Positions 7,867 to 19,693 of a stretch of 64,000 nucleotides of DNA are shown piece after piece (within the stretch, counting starts at the first letter, position 1; every line of letters begins with the position of its first letter). The DNA lies in contig JAJVIQ010000001.1 in NCBI GenBank assembly GCA_022071965.1, positions 62,001 through 126,000 on the forward strand, given 5' to 3'. The notes below the pieces were generated by a model. The model worked only from the letters and a program-made list of their open reading frames with translations. It was not told the DNA's origin and did not search any database. The stretch is from Gammaproteobacteria bacterium (lineage in GTDB: Bacteria > Pseudomonadota > Gammaproteobacteria > JAJPIJ01). The position numbers and the translations under genes are program-made.

Positions 7867-9135
7867 TCAGGCCACCAGCCGCTTCAGGCGGCCGACGACG
7901 CGATTGATGAAGCTGCGCTCCACGTGCTTGCGCGGCGGGACGCTGGCCAGCAGATTGTCCGCCTCGCGCTTGGCGTGGTTCGCCAGTCCCGCGGCCTGCG
8001 CCGCGCCGTAGAACGCGAAGACGTGGCGTTGCGGGATCTGCAGCGCCTCGGCCACCCGGGGGAGGGCGAGCGGCTGCCCGACCAGCAGGGCGGAGATCCG
8101 CATGGCATCAGGGACGTCGAGCAGGCGCGGCAGATTCGGCCAGCGCCGCAGGTACACGCGTTCCCTGACGGAGGTTCCCGCGGGCAGACGCCCCCGATAC
8201 GTCCACAGTGCCATCTTCCACAGCAAAGCCTCGAGACTCACGGGTTCGCCGAAGGGCCTTGGCGCGGCCTGCGGCGGGTCGGTGGCAATCTCCGTCATGC
8301 GCACCTGGTTGGCAATGAATCGCTTGGAGGCATTGTTCCGCAGTATCTCGTCGCTCAGGACCACTCTGGCGACGCGTTCCATGCTGGAGATGATGGCCAC
8401 GTCCTTGTCCTGGATGTTGAGGCTGATCGCCTTGCGCATGTTGTCGGAGCGGATCTGGGTGCGGCGCAGCCAGTCCAGCAGCGTGCCCTCGGCATCGAAG
8501 GAGCGCTGTCGGACCTGTTCGAGGTCCTCGCAGTTGATATCCGGGAGATGGCCGCAGACGTCGCGGTAATCCCTTGCCGGCTCGGATCCGGACGGCGCGG
8601 CGATCTTCGACGGCGCGGGATGCGAAGCGGGCGGCGGTGAGGCGGCGACCGCGCGGCGGCTCTGCGAGCCGCTGGTAGTCTGCGAGGTCGCCGTCGCTTC
8701 GCGCCTGGAGGGACGAGTCGTGGCCGTGATCCGGGTCGTCGGACCGCCGGGTCCAACGGCTGTCTCGGTCGTCGCCCTCACCGTGATCCCGGGGGCATTG
8801 ATGTCACCGGTCTCAATCCGGCGGCGGATGTCGTCCACGGCGCTCAACAGGGCCTCGATGCGTATCGGCTTGATGAGCACGATAGCCGTCTCCGGCACGG
8901 TGCAGTCATTGAGGGTCAGCAGGACGCTCGGGCGCCGCGGATGCTGGTGACGGTACTTGCTCCATTCCGCGCGCGCGCCGATCCCGTCCAGGTCGACGAT
9001 GACCGCGTCGGCCGCGTCCCCGTTGGCGAACTCGCAACTGCCTCTGGCGCGACCGGCGAAGGCCATCTGCAACGCGTTGCGCGTGCGGACGTTGGCGCCG
9101 ATGAGATCGAAGAGGATGGGCGTGGATGTGGGCAT
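7867..9135 (-). CDS. Receiver-like protein with unknown C-terminal domain
   Basis: The 422-residue protein has an N-terminal region (1-115) that resembles a response-regulator receiver: ADAVIVDLDG places an Asp at the phosphoacceptor strand and LIKPIRIEALLSAV has the conserved Lys-Pro. The N-terminal acidic pair is poor, so phosphorylation is doubtful. A Ser/Thr/Pro/Ala-rich linker (about 118-195) leads to a C-terminal domain (200-422) with helices and a winged-helix-like segment (RISALLVGQPLALPRVAEAL). It is 21 bp upstream of the kinase-GTPase gene in the same operon. It may be a phosphorylation target or scaffold; the function is not established. Confidence 0.6.
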   Translation of the reverse strand: MPTSTPILFDLIGANVRTRNALQMAFAGRARGSCEFANGDAADAVIVDLDGIGARAEWSKYRHQHPRRPSVLLTLNDCTVPETAIVLIKPIRIEALLSAVDDIRRRIETGDINAPGITVRATTETAVGPGGPTTRITATTRPSRREATATSQTTSGSQSRRAVAASPPPASHPAPSKIAAPSGSEPARDYRDVCGHLPDINCEDLEQVRQRSFDAEGTLLDWLRRTQIRSDNMRKAISLNIQDKDVAIISSMERVARVVLSDEILRNNASKRFIANQVRMTEIATDPPQAAPRPFGEPVSLEALLWKMALWTYRGRLPAGTSVRERVYLRRWPNLPRLLDVPDAMRISALLVGQPLALPRVAEALQIPQRHVFAFYGAAQAAGLANHAKREADNLLASVPPRKHVERSFINRVVGRLKRLVA

Positions 9136-9150
9136 GGACGGTAACGGCAG

Positions 9151-9903
9151 CTATCGGCCCGCTGCGGCACCCTCGAGCAGGGACAGTGTGTCCAGCCAGT
9201 CCTTTTCGACGGCGCTGTCCTTGATATCGATCTTGCTGTACATCGACTGGCAGCCGTCCAGGTCGCGTGCGCGCCGGTAGATCTCCAGCAATTCGCGGTG
9301 CATGTCGCTATCCTGTGCGTGCATGGGCAGGGCCGTCTCGAGCACCCGCCTGGCCTCCTCGACCTGCCCGTTCTCCAGGTATTCCCGGGCCTCGCCCAGC
9401 GGCCCGCGCGCGTCGCTGCGGGCCCCGTTCGTTCGGGCGCCCAGCGTGACCAGCTTGGCGGAGCGTTTCGGCGCGAAGCGCGAGGTGGGCAGATCGAACA
9501 TGCTGGTGACGATCTCGGTCACCGCCAGTTGCGCGCGCAGGCTGCTGACCTGAGGTGGCGACAGTACCGGGGCGACTCGCTGCAGAATATCCCTGCGTAA
9601 TTCCAGACCCTTGGTGCCGAGCACCTGGAAGAGGTCGGCCAGAGAGCGGTAAGTGGCCTGGCGGTTGCCGGCCGCAGCCCACAGCAGCACCCGGCGTACG
9701 TGCGCGAGCAGGTCGCGATTCTTTGCCGTGACGTGAAAACCGAGGTGCTCCGCATAGCGCTGCCGCCAGCCGGTGACCGGCAGTGACGGCAGCAGGCGAG
9801 TGCCCGGGGAGAAAAACGCCGGTTCGAAGGGGACCTCGGCCCAGGGGTCGACATGCTCTGCCCGTGCCTTCGGGCGGATGATCGTCAAGCTGTCGTCATT
9901 CAT
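9151..9903 (-). CDS. TPR-like protein, first gene of the kinase/GTPase operon
   Basis: The 250-residue soluble protein has a conserved-looking middle region (about 60-125, YRSLADLFQVLGTKGLELRR) and a C-terminal helical repeat region (165-235: AREYLENGQVEEARRVLETA, then HRELLEIYRRARDLDGC) that resembles the FimV/TPR C-terminal module. There is no signal peptide. It starts the minus-strand operon and is 15 bp before the receiver-like gene. A binding or scaffold role is inferred from the TPR-like helices only. Confidence 0.6.
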   Translation of the reverse strand: MNDDSLTIIRPKARAEHVDPWAEVPFEPAFFSPGTRLLPSLPVTGWRQRYAEHLGFHVTAKNRDLLAHVRRVLLWAAAGNRQATYRSLADLFQVLGTKGLELRRDILQRVAPVLSPPQVSSLRAQLAVTEIVTSMFDLPTSRFAPKRSAKLVTLGARTNGARSDARGPLGEAREYLENGQVEEARRVLETALPMHAQDSDMHRELLEIYRRARDLDGCQSMYSKIDIKDSAVEKDWLDTLSLLEGAAAGR

Positions 9904-10119
9904 CGCCTGGGTCCTCCTCGGTGTCGGTGCTCGCGGACACTGGCCACTGCAGATGTCCCGGACGGCGCACGATCGCGCGCGTTGTCCGGTCCTGAGCGGA
10001 AGTATCGGCCTTGCAATGCAAACCTTTAAAATCTAAAGAAAGCAGTGGGCCCCGGCAGATCCCCGTCTGCCTCGATCCACCCGCTGGGAACGTGGGGTAC
10101 CCGGCCCCCGTCGTTTACC

Positions 10120-10148
10120 TTGTCTGTGCTTAGCAAATTCCGTACAAT
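10120..10148 (+). promoter_or_regulatory. Sigma-70-type promoter of rplU-rpmA
   Basis: TTGTCT at 10120-10125 and TACAAT at 10143-10148 are separated by 17 bp, 41 bp before the rplU start, with a GC-rich segment just after the -10. The rest of the 9904-10189 gap contains a second AT-rich patch (TTTAAAAT near 10025) with no matching -35. Confidence 0.65.
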
Positions 10149-10189
10149 CGCGCCCCTCGTTTACGCACCAGCACGCAGGGGTCCGCGGT

Positions 10190-10501
10190 ATGTATGCCGT
10201 CATACGCACAGGTGGAAAGCAGTACAAGGTCGCCCAGGGCGACACCCTCGACGTCGAGAAACTCGCCGCCGAACAAGGTGCTAGCGTTGAACTGAGCGAC
10301 GTGCTGATGCTGGTGGACGGCGACAAGATCACGGTCGGCACGCCGACGGTCGCCGGGGCGAAGGTCTCGGCCAGGGTCGTCGAGCACGGTCGCGGCGAGA
10401 AGGTCAGGATCATCAAGTTCCGCCGCCGCAAGCACTATCGCAAGCAGGCCGGCCACCGCCAGGGTTACACCCGGCTGGAGATCACGGGCATCTCCGGCTG
10501 A
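10190..10501 (+). CDS. rplU: 50S ribosomal protein L21
   Basis: The 103-residue protein has the L21 start [14 protein letters not shown] and the basic C-terminal signature [16 protein letters not shown], which binds 23S rRNA. Length equals that of E. coli L21. It is followed after 40 bp by rpmA, the standard pairing, and is preceded by a good promoter. Confidence 0.98.
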   Translation: MYAVIRTGGKQYKVAQGDTLDVEKLAAEQGASVELSDVLMLVDGDKITVGTPTVAGAKVSARVVEHGRGEKVRIIKFRRRKHYRKQAGHRQGYTRLEITGISG

Positions 10502-10541
10502 TCCCGTCGAGGCGGGCAGAAACCCGCAGGAGAATCGAGCA

Positions 10542-13096
<2,555 letters not shown>

Positions 13097-13141
13097 GGCG
13101 GCATCGATCGGGCGGCCAGCCGGCCTGCCGCGGCGAGGAAG

Positions 13142-13169
13142 AAAAACGCCGCGTCTGACGCGGCGTTTT
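13142..13169. terminator. Bidirectional intrinsic terminator between proB and rpsT
   Basis: A-rich 5' arm, ACGCCGCGT and ACGCGGCGT with a CTG loop, then TTTT. The symmetric A and T runs let it end transcription from both convergent genes. Confidence 0.88.
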
Positions 13170-13193
13170 CCTGTGGGACTGGGGTCGTGGCCG

Positions 13194-13457
13194 TCAGGCC
13201 ATCGCGCGCAGCCGTGCGGTCAGCCTCGACTTGTGGCGGGCGGCCTTGTTGGCGTGGATGAGGCCCTTGGTCGCCATCCGATCGATGAGCGGCTCGGCGG
13301 ACTTGTAAGCGGCCTCGGCGGCGACCTTGTCCTTGCCGTCGATGGCCTTGATGACATTCTTGATGCAGGTGCGCAGTGCAGATCGGCGGCTCGCATTGTG
13401 CGCGCGGCGGGCTTCGGCCTGGCGCGCACGCTTCTTCGCGGACTTGATGTTAGCCAA
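13194..13457 (-). CDS. rpsT: 30S ribosomal protein S20
   Basis: The 87-residue basic helical protein starts [13 protein letters not shown] and contains [19 protein letters not shown], the S20 signature; length matches E. coli. It binds 16S rRNA early in 30S assembly. It is transcribed away from murJ from its own promoter. Confidence 0.98.
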   Translation of the reverse strand: MANIKSAKKRARQAEARRAHNASRRSALRTCIKNVIKAIDGKDKVAAEAAYKSAEPLIDRMATKGLIHANKAARHKSRLTARLRAMA

Positions 13458-13498
13458 GGGGCACTCCGTAATTCGTTGCCGGGTCGGAAAGGGGCGGC

Positions 13499-13527
13499 AC
13501 TATGCGGGTTTCGGGCCTGATTGTCAA
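13499..13527 (-). promoter_or_regulatory. Promoter of rpsT
   Basis: On the minus strand a perfect TTGACA (13522-13527) is followed after 17 bp by CATAGT (13499-13504), 42 bp before the rpsT start. On the plus strand a TATGAT at 13533-13538 may be the -10 of the divergent murJ. Confidence 0.8.
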
Positions 13528-13619
13528 TCCTGTATGATACCCGCCGCCGGCCGGAATTCGGCGGCAATTCAACGGCTTTTCGAGCTTTCAACTTCGCGGC
13601 TCACCGGGAGATAACGGCC

Positions 13620-15179
13620 CTGGCATCCCTATTCCGCGCGACGGCGACCGTAGGACAGATGACCCTGCTGTCGCGCATCCTGGGATTCGTGCGCGATATG
13701 GTGCTGGCCCAGCAGTTCGGCGCCACCTACGCGGCGGATGCCTTCCTGGTGGCATTCCGCATACCGAACCTCCTCCGCCGGCTGTTCGCCGAGGGGGCGT
13801 TTTCGCAGGCATTCGTCCCGGTGCTGGCGGAATACAAGTCACAGCGCTCGCAGGCGGAGGTCAAGGCCCTGGTGGACCGCGCGGCCGGCACGCTGGCAGC
13901 GGCGGTCCTTCTGGTGACGATCTTCGCCGTGCTGGCCGCGCCCCTCATCGTCTATGTGGTGGCGCCCGGCTTTCGGACCGACGCGGACAAGCTGGCAGTC
14001 ACCCAGCAGATGCTGCGCATCACCTTCCCCTATCTGCTGTTCATCTCCCTGGCCGCCTTCACGGGCGCAGTGCTGAACACCTGGGAGCGATTCTGGGTGC
14101 CGGCCTTCACACCGGTTCTGCTCAATGTCTGCATGATCGTGATGGCACTCTGGGCGGCTCCCTATTTCGCCCAGCCAGTCGTTGCCGTGGCCTGGGGGGT
14201 GTTCCTGGGCGGAGTCGTACAGCTCGCCTTTCAGCTTCCACAGGTGGCCCGGCTGGGTCTGCTGCCACGCCCGCGGTTCGCCTGGCACGACCGCGGTGTC
14301 CGCCGGATCATGGCTCTCATGGGGCCGGCGATCTTTGGCGTCTCCGTCTCCCAGATCAATCTGCTGATCAACACCATGCTGGCCTCGTTCCTGCCGACGG
14401 GCAGCGTGTCGTGGTTGTATTACTCCGATCGATTGCTCGAGTTTCCGCTGGGCATCTTCGGTATTGCGCTCGGCACGGTGATCCTTCCGTATCTGTCCGA
14501 GCGTCATGCGCAGGGCGCCGGGGAGCAGTTCTCCGGGCTGCTGGACTGGGCGCTGCGCGGAGCCGTCGTCATCACGCTGCCGGCGGCCGTGGGATTGACG
14601 ATCCTTGCCGGCCCCATACTTGCCACGCTGTTCCAGTACGGCAAGATGACCCCGCGTGATGTGGAGATGGCGATGCTGAGCACGATGGTCTACGCGCCGG
14701 GCATCCTCGGATTCACGCTGGTGAAGGTGCTTGCGCCGGGGTACTTCGCGCGGCAGGATACGCGTACACCGGTGCGTATCGGCGTCATCTGCGTGCTGGC
14801 GAACTTTTTCATCAACATCGTCATCATCTGGCCGCTGATGAAGCTGGGCATCGGGCACGTCGGTCTGGCCTTCGCGACGGCCTTCACCGGATTCCTGAAC
14901 GCGGCATTGCTGTACGTCGGGCTGCGCCGGCGCGGCATCTACTCGCCGGGCCCGGGGTGGCTGAAGTTCTGGATGCAACTCCTCTGCGCCAGCGCGCTGA
15001 TGGCGGCGGTGGTGTGGGTCGGGCGCGGGGACCTCGATCGGTGGATCGCCTGGACCGCCTGGCAGCGCGCGTGGCATCTGGCGCTCTGGGTCGCCGCGGG
15101 CATGGCGTCGTACTGGATGGCGCTGCGGGTGGTCGGCGTGCGCTGGAAGGATGTGACCGCCGGCGGCGCGCCGGTATAA
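13620..15179 (+). CDS. murJ: Lipid II flippase MurJ
   Basis: The membrane protein of the MVF family moves lipid II across the inner membrane for peptidoglycan synthesis. It has about 14 membrane helices and the signatures MTLLSRILGFVRD, AFRIPNLLRRLFAEGAFSQA and VLAEYK. Homologues begin at the residues encoded from 13620, where a CTG follows GGGAG by 9 bases. The alternative is a TTG at 13521, which adds 33 residues unlike the family and may lie upstream of the transcript start. The protein is 519 residues with the CTG start (E. coli 511). The start codon is the uncertain part, not the identity. Confidence 0.93.
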   Translation: MASLFRATATVGQMTLLSRILGFVRDMVLAQQFGATYAADAFLVAFRIPNLLRRLFAEGAFSQAFVPVLAEYKSQRSQAEVKALVDRAAGTLAAAVLLVTIFAVLAAPLIVYVVAPGFRTDADKLAVTQQMLRITFPYLLFISLAAFTGAVLNTWERFWVPAFTPVLLNVCMIVMALWAAPYFAQPVVAVAWGVFLGGVVQLAFQLPQVARLGLLPRPRFAWHDRGVRRIMALMGPAIFGVSVSQINLLINTMLASFLPTGSVSWLYYSDRLLEFPLGIFGIALGTVILPYLSERHAQGAGEQFSGLLDWALRGAVVITLPAAVGLTILAGPILATLFQYGKMTPRDVEMAMLSTMVYAPGILGFTLVKVLAPGYFARQDTRTPVRIGVICVLANFFINIVIIWPLMKLGIGHVGLAFATAFTGFLNAALLYVGLRRRGIYSPGPGWLKFWMQLLCASALMAAVVWVGRGDLDRWIAWTAWQRAWHLALWVAAGMASYWMALRVVGVRWKDVTAGGAPV

Positions 15180-15226
15180 TTTCGTGGTGATCACGCCCGC
15201 CCGTTCCCGCTGACGGTCCCACGCTG

Positions 15227-16159
15227 ATGGAGCTCATTCGCGGCCTGCACAACCTGCGCGCCCGGCATCGCGGCTGCGCCGTGACGATCGGCAATTTCGA
15301 CGGCATGCACCTTGGCCATCAGGCATTGCTGGCGCAGTTGCGCGCGGTGGCCGCCCGCGACGGTCTGGCACCGGCGGCGGTGATCTTCGAGCCGCAGCCG
15401 CGCGAGTACTTTACTCCCGCGACGGCGCCGTCGCGGCTGACCCGGTTGCGCGAGAAGCTCGAGTTGCTGCGGAAAGGCGGCGCGGGGAGGGTGTTGTGCC
15501 TGCGATTCGACGCGCGGCTCGCCTCTTTGGGGGCGGAGACATTCATCGAGCGGATACTGGCAAACGGGCTGGGCGCGCGCGTGGTCATCATCGGCGATGA
15601 TTTCCGCTTCGGTCGCCACCGGCGCGGCGATCTCGCGCTGCTCGCATCCGAGGGCGAACGTCACGGATTCCGGGTCGAGCGCGCCGAGACCTATCGCATT
15701 GATGGCCGGCGCGTCAGTAGCTCGAGGGTTCGGGCCGCGCTGGAGAGGGGCGACATGAGAGAGGCGGCCAGACTGCTGGGCCGGAACTACAGCATGAGCG
15801 GCCGCGTGGTCCACGGCGAGAAGCGCGGACGGGAGCTCGGCTACCCGACCCTGAACATCGACCTGCATCGCGCGCGCACGGCGGCGGAAGGGATCTTCGC
15901 GGCGCGGGTGCACGGGCTGCAAGCAGGGCCGCTGCAGGGGATGGCCTACATCGGGGATCGGCCCGTCGTGCAGGGCGAGTACAAGCGGCTGGAGGTGCAC
16001 GTTTTCGATTTCGCCGACGAATGCTACGGCCGGCATGTCCGCGTGGAACTGGTGCACAAGTTGCGGGAGGACATGGCGTTCGTCTCGTTGCAGGCGATGC
16101 GGGAACAGCTGCATCAGGACGCCATCGACGCGCGCGCGGCGCTGCGAGCGTCGTCGTGA
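15227..16159 (+). CDS. ribF: Bifunctional riboflavin kinase/FAD synthetase
   Basis: The 310-residue enzyme makes FMN and then FAD. The N-terminal FAD synthetase domain has TIGNFDGMHLGHQ and ends with RVSSSRVRAAL. The C-terminal riboflavin kinase domain has GRVVHGEKRGRELGYPTLNI. The ring after it reads MAYIGDRPVV where homologues usually have a VGTRPT-type motif, a conservative change. It sits between murJ and ileS, the common gammaproteobacterial order. Confidence 0.96.
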   Translation: MELIRGLHNLRARHRGCAVTIGNFDGMHLGHQALLAQLRAVAARDGLAPAAVIFEPQPREYFTPATAPSRLTRLREKLELLRKGGAGRVLCLRFDARLASLGAETFIERILANGLGARVVIIGDDFRFGRHRRGDLALLASEGERHGFRVERAETYRIDGRRVSSSRVRAALERGDMREAARLLGRNYSMSGRVVHGEKRGRELGYPTLNIDLHRARTAAEGIFAARVHGLQAGPLQGMAYIGDRPVVQGEYKRLEVHVFDFADECYGRHVRVELVHKLREDMAFVSLQAMREQLHQDAIDARAALRASS

Positions 16160-16201
16160 ATGAAGGGCGAGGATTGAATTGAGGCTTCAAGGACCAGGCA
16201 G

Positions 16202-19051
16202 GTGGAAAAAAAAGACAAGACCGACAGCCGCTACAAGGGGACGCTGAATTTGCCGCGGACGGATTTTCCCATGCGCGCGAACCTTCCCGAGCGCGAACCG
16301 CAGATCCTGGCGCGTTGGGGTGAACTCAGGCTATATGAGCGGATCCGCACCTCGCGGCGCGGGCGCGAGAAGTTCGTGCTGCACGATGGACCCCCATACG
16401 CAAACGGCGACATCCACATCGGCCATGCCGTCAACAAGGTGCTGAAGGACATCATCGTCAAGGCACGCTCGCTGAGCGGTTTCGATGCGCCATACGTTCC
16501 CGGTTGGGACTGCCATGGTCTGCCGATCGAGCTCATGGTCGAGAAGAAGATCGGCAAGGCCGGGCGCGATATCGGGGCCAAGGAGTTTCGCGCCGCCTGC
16601 CGTGCCTATGCGCGGGAGCAGGTTTCGCGCCAGCGCTCGGACTTCCAGCGCCTGGGCGTGCTTGGGGATTGGGAACAACCTTACCTCACGATGAATCCCG
16701 CCTTCGAGGCGGACATCGTGCGGTCACTGGGGCGTATTATCGCCAACGGACATCTCATCAAGGGTTCGAAGCCCGTGCATTGGTGCATAGACTGCGGCTC
16801 GGCGCTGGCCGAGGCCGAGGTCGAGTACGAGGACAAGCAGTCGCCGGCCATCGATGTGCGCTTCGACGTTCCGGATGTCGAGGCGGTCATGGCCCGGTGC
16901 CGTCATGTCCAGGGGCACGAGGGCAGGGGACCGCTGTCGGTGGCGATCTGGACGACGACGCCGTGGACGCTACCCGCAAACCAGGCGGTGGCCGTACATC
17001 CGGAGTTCGAATATGCCGTGATCCAGTGTGACGGTCCGGCGGGGGCGGAACGCCTGCTCCTGGCCGAGGCGCTCATCAAGGACGTGATGCTGAGGCTGGG
17101 CATCGAGGACCACCGGGTCATCGCCTATTGCCGCGGCGACGCGCTGGAGGGTGTGAAATTGCGTCATCCGTTCTACGATCGCGAGGTGCCGATCGTACTT
17201 GGCGCGCACGTCACCCTCGATGCGGGCACCGGCTGCGTCCACATCGCGCCGGGCCATGGCCAGGACGACTATCTGGTCGGCAGCCGCTACGGCCTGAAGG
17301 TCGACAATCCGGTCGGCGACGATGGCAAGTTCCTGCCGGGCACTCCGTTGTTCGCCGGCGAACACGTGTTCAGGGCGAATGCGCACGTCATCGAGGTGTT
17401 GCACGCGCATGATCGCCTGCTGCATCACGAGACGCTGCGGCACAGCTATCCGCACTGCTGGCGCCACAAGACGCCGGTCATTTTCCGCGCGACGCCGCAG
17501 TGGTTCGTGAGCATGGACGCCCATGGCCTGCGCACGCAGGCGTTGAGGTCCATCGACCCGGTTCAGTTCACTCCCGACTGGGGCCGCGAGCGCATCCAAG
17601 GCATGGTTGAGAATCGGCCCGACTGGTGCGTGTCACGCCAACGGGCGTGGGGCGTGCCGATATCGCTGTTCGTGCACAAGGAGACCGGGGCGCTGCATAC
17701 GGATACGCCCGCGCTGATCGAGCAGGTGGCGCAAAGGATGGAGAAATCCGGCATCGATGCGTGGTTCGAGCTCGATGCGGCGGAACTTCTGGGTGAGGAC
17801 GCCGGGCAGTATCGGATGGTGAGCGACACGCTGGATGTGTGGTTCGACTCTGGCGTCACGCACGAGGGCTGCCTGCGCCGCAATCCCGCATTGAAGTTTC
17901 CGGCTGATCTCTATCTCGAGGGCTCCGATCAGCACCGCGGGTGGTTCCAGTCCTCGTTGCTCGCGTCCGTGGCCATGAACGGCACGGCACCGTACCGCGG
18001 GGTGCTCACGCACGGCTTCACGGTGGACGCGGAAGGCAGGAAGATGTCGAAGTCACGCGGCAACGTCATCGCCCCACAGCAGGTGATGAAGAACCTCGGT
18101 GCAGACGTGCTCCGACTGTGGGTGGCGGCAACCGACTATCGCGGAGAGATGGGCGTCTCGGACGAGATCCTCAAGCGCATGGCGGATGCCTATCGGCGCA
18201 TCCGCAACACCGCCCGCTATCTGCTCGCCAATCTCGACGGGTTCGATCCGGCGCATCACATTGTCGGCACGGACCAATTGCTGACGCTGGACCGCTGGGC
18301 GGTAGATCGCGCCGCGGACCTGCAGCGGCAGATCATCGCCGCCTACGACGGCTTCGAGTTCCATCTCATCTACCAGCTCGCCCATCAGTTCTGCGCGGTG
18401 GACCTGGGAAGTTTTTATGTCGACGTCCTCAAGGACCGCATGTACACCATGCGCAGGGACAGTCTCGGGCGGCGATCGGCGCAGACCGCGATGTACCATA
18501 TCGCCGAGGCGCTGGTGCGGTGGATAGCCCCGGTACTGTCCTACACCGCTGAGGAGATCTGGCGCTATCTGCCGGGTGAGCGTTCGGAGTCGGTGTTCTT
18601 GGAGGAATGGTACCCGGGCCTACCTGCAAGGCCGTCGCAGACTTTCACCTTCGAGTATTGGTCCGACGCCCTGCGGGTACGAGAGGCGGTTTCCAAGGAA
18701 CTAGAGAGGCTACGGGTCGCCGGCGGTATCGGGGCCTCACTCGAGGCAGAGGTGGATCTGTATTGCAATGCGCGCTGGCAACAGGCGCTCAACAGGCTCG
18801 ATGATGAATTGCGGTTCCTGTTTATCGTGTCGTATGCACGCGTTCATGCAGTGGATGCGCGGCCGGACAATGCCGTGCCTGCCGGTGACATCGAGGGGAT
18901 GTGGGTCACGGTGGCGCCCAGCGATCACGCCAAGTGCGAGCGCTGCTGGCACCGCCGCGAGGATGTCGGGAGCGATGACGCGCATCCTACGATCTGCCGC
19001 CGGTGCGTGGGAAACGTCGACCACGGCGGCGAGCGGCGTCTTCACGTATGA
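16202..19051 (+). CDS. ileS: Isoleucyl-tRNA synthetase
   Basis: The 949-residue class I synthetase charges tRNA-Ile. HIGH is at 72-75 and KMSKS at about 614-618. The editing (CP1) domain lies between ([12 protein letters not shown]), and the C-terminal zinc finger reads [10 protein letters not shown] then CRRC. The start is GTG at 16202, with a GGCAGG-type site upstream. It belongs to the ribF-ileS-lspA-ispH run. Confidence 0.98.
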   Translation: MEKKDKTDSRYKGTLNLPRTDFPMRANLPEREPQILARWGELRLYERIRTSRRGREKFVLHDGPPYANGDIHIGHAVNKVLKDIIVKARSLSGFDAPYVPGWDCHGLPIELMVEKKIGKAGRDIGAKEFRAACRAYAREQVSRQRSDFQRLGVLGDWEQPYLTMNPAFEADIVRSLGRIIANGHLIKGSKPVHWCIDCGSALAEAEVEYEDKQSPAIDVRFDVPDVEAVMARCRHVQGHEGRGPLSVAIWTTTPWTLPANQAVAVHPEFEYAVIQCDGPAGAERLLLAEALIKDVMLRLGIEDHRVIAYCRGDALEGVKLRHPFYDREVPIVLGAHVTLDAGTGCVHIAPGHGQDDYLVGSRYGLKVDNPVGDDGKFLPGTPLFAGEHVFRANAHVIEVLHAHDRLLHHETLRHSYPHCWRHKTPVIFRATPQWFVSMDAHGLRTQALRSIDPVQFTPDWGRERIQGMVENRPDWCVSRQRAWGVPISLFVHKETGALHTDTPALIEQVAQRMEKSGIDAWFELDAAELLGEDAGQYRMVSDTLDVWFDSGVTHEGCLRRNPALKFPADLYLEGSDQHRGWFQSSLLASVAMNGTAPYRGVLTHGFTVDAEGRKMSKSRGNVIAPQQVMKNLGADVLRLWVAATDYRGEMGVSDEILKRMADAYRRIRNTARYLLANLDGFDPAHHIVGTDQLLTLDRWAVDRAADLQRQIIAAYDGFEFHLIYQLAHQFCAVDLGSFYVDVLKDRMYTMRRDSLGRRSAQTAMYHIAEALVRWIAPVLSYTAEEIWRYLPGERSESVFLEEWYPGLPARPSQTFTFEYWSDALRVREAVSKELERLRVAGGIGASLEAEVDLYCNARWQQALNRLDDELRFLFIVSYARVHAVDARPDNAVPAGDIEGMWVTVAPSDHAKCERCWHRREDVGSDDAHPTICRRCVGNVDHGGERRLHV

Positions 19052-19129
19052 AGGCCGTCAGGACAGTCGCACGGCCGCCGCCCACGGCCGCGGCGGTGGG
19101 ACGATGATGCGCCAGGGAGGAATACATCG

Positions 19130-19606
19130 ATGAAATGGTTGTGGTTGTCCGCGCTGGTCGTTGCGCTGGACCAGGCGACGAAATACATCGCCACCTCGGC
19201 ATTGGAGTTGTACGAATCCATCGAGGTGCTGCCGTTCTTCAACCTCACCCTCGTGCACAATTTCGGCGCTGCCTTCAGCTTCCTGAGCCAGGCCGGCGGC
19301 TGGCAGCGCTGGTTCTTCAGCGTGCTCGCTTTCGTGGTCAGCGTGGTCATCATCGTCTGGCTGCCGAGGGTGCGGGATGCGCATATCCACCTGCCGCTGG
19401 CATTGAGCCTGGTGCTCGGCGGCACGCTCGGAAACCTGGTCGACCGCATGGCGCTGGGTTATGTCGTCGATTTCCTTGATTTCCACGCCGGTGGTCGCCA
19501 CTGGCCTGCGTTCAACGTCGCCGATACGTCGATAACGCTCGGCGCGCTTTTCCTCATCCTGGACACGCTTCGCAGGCAGCCGGAGGAGAAATCCTCGCAG
19601 AGTTGA
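19130..19606 (+). CDS. lspA: Lipoprotein signal peptidase (signal peptidase II)
   Basis: The 158-residue inner-membrane aspartyl protease removes signal peptides from diacylglyceryl-modified prolipoproteins. Four membrane helices are visible. The catalytic aspartates are in GNLVDRM and FNVADTSI; NFGAAFS is also conserved. A GGGAGG site precedes the ATG. A client in this window is the AcrA-like lipoprotein at 50821. Confidence 0.97.
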   Translation: MKWLWLSALVVALDQATKYIATSALELYESIEVLPFFNLTLVHNFGAAFSFLSQAGGWQRWFFSVLAFVVSVVIIVWLPRVRDAHIHLPLALSLVLGGTLGNLVDRMALGYVVDFLDFHAGGRHWPAFNVADTSITLGALFLILDTLRRQPEEKSSQS

Positions 19607-19693
19607 CACTACCCGGGGCCGGCCGTAGTGTTGCGGCATGCCGCACAATTCTTTTTCGCTCCGGATCGGAGCGGTCATTTCGGGAAAAACGCC

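Noticed and set aside
15180-15226. Flavin riboswitch before ribF
   Set aside because: The gap to murJ is under 50 bp, too short for an FMN aptamer, and no conserved segments are seen.
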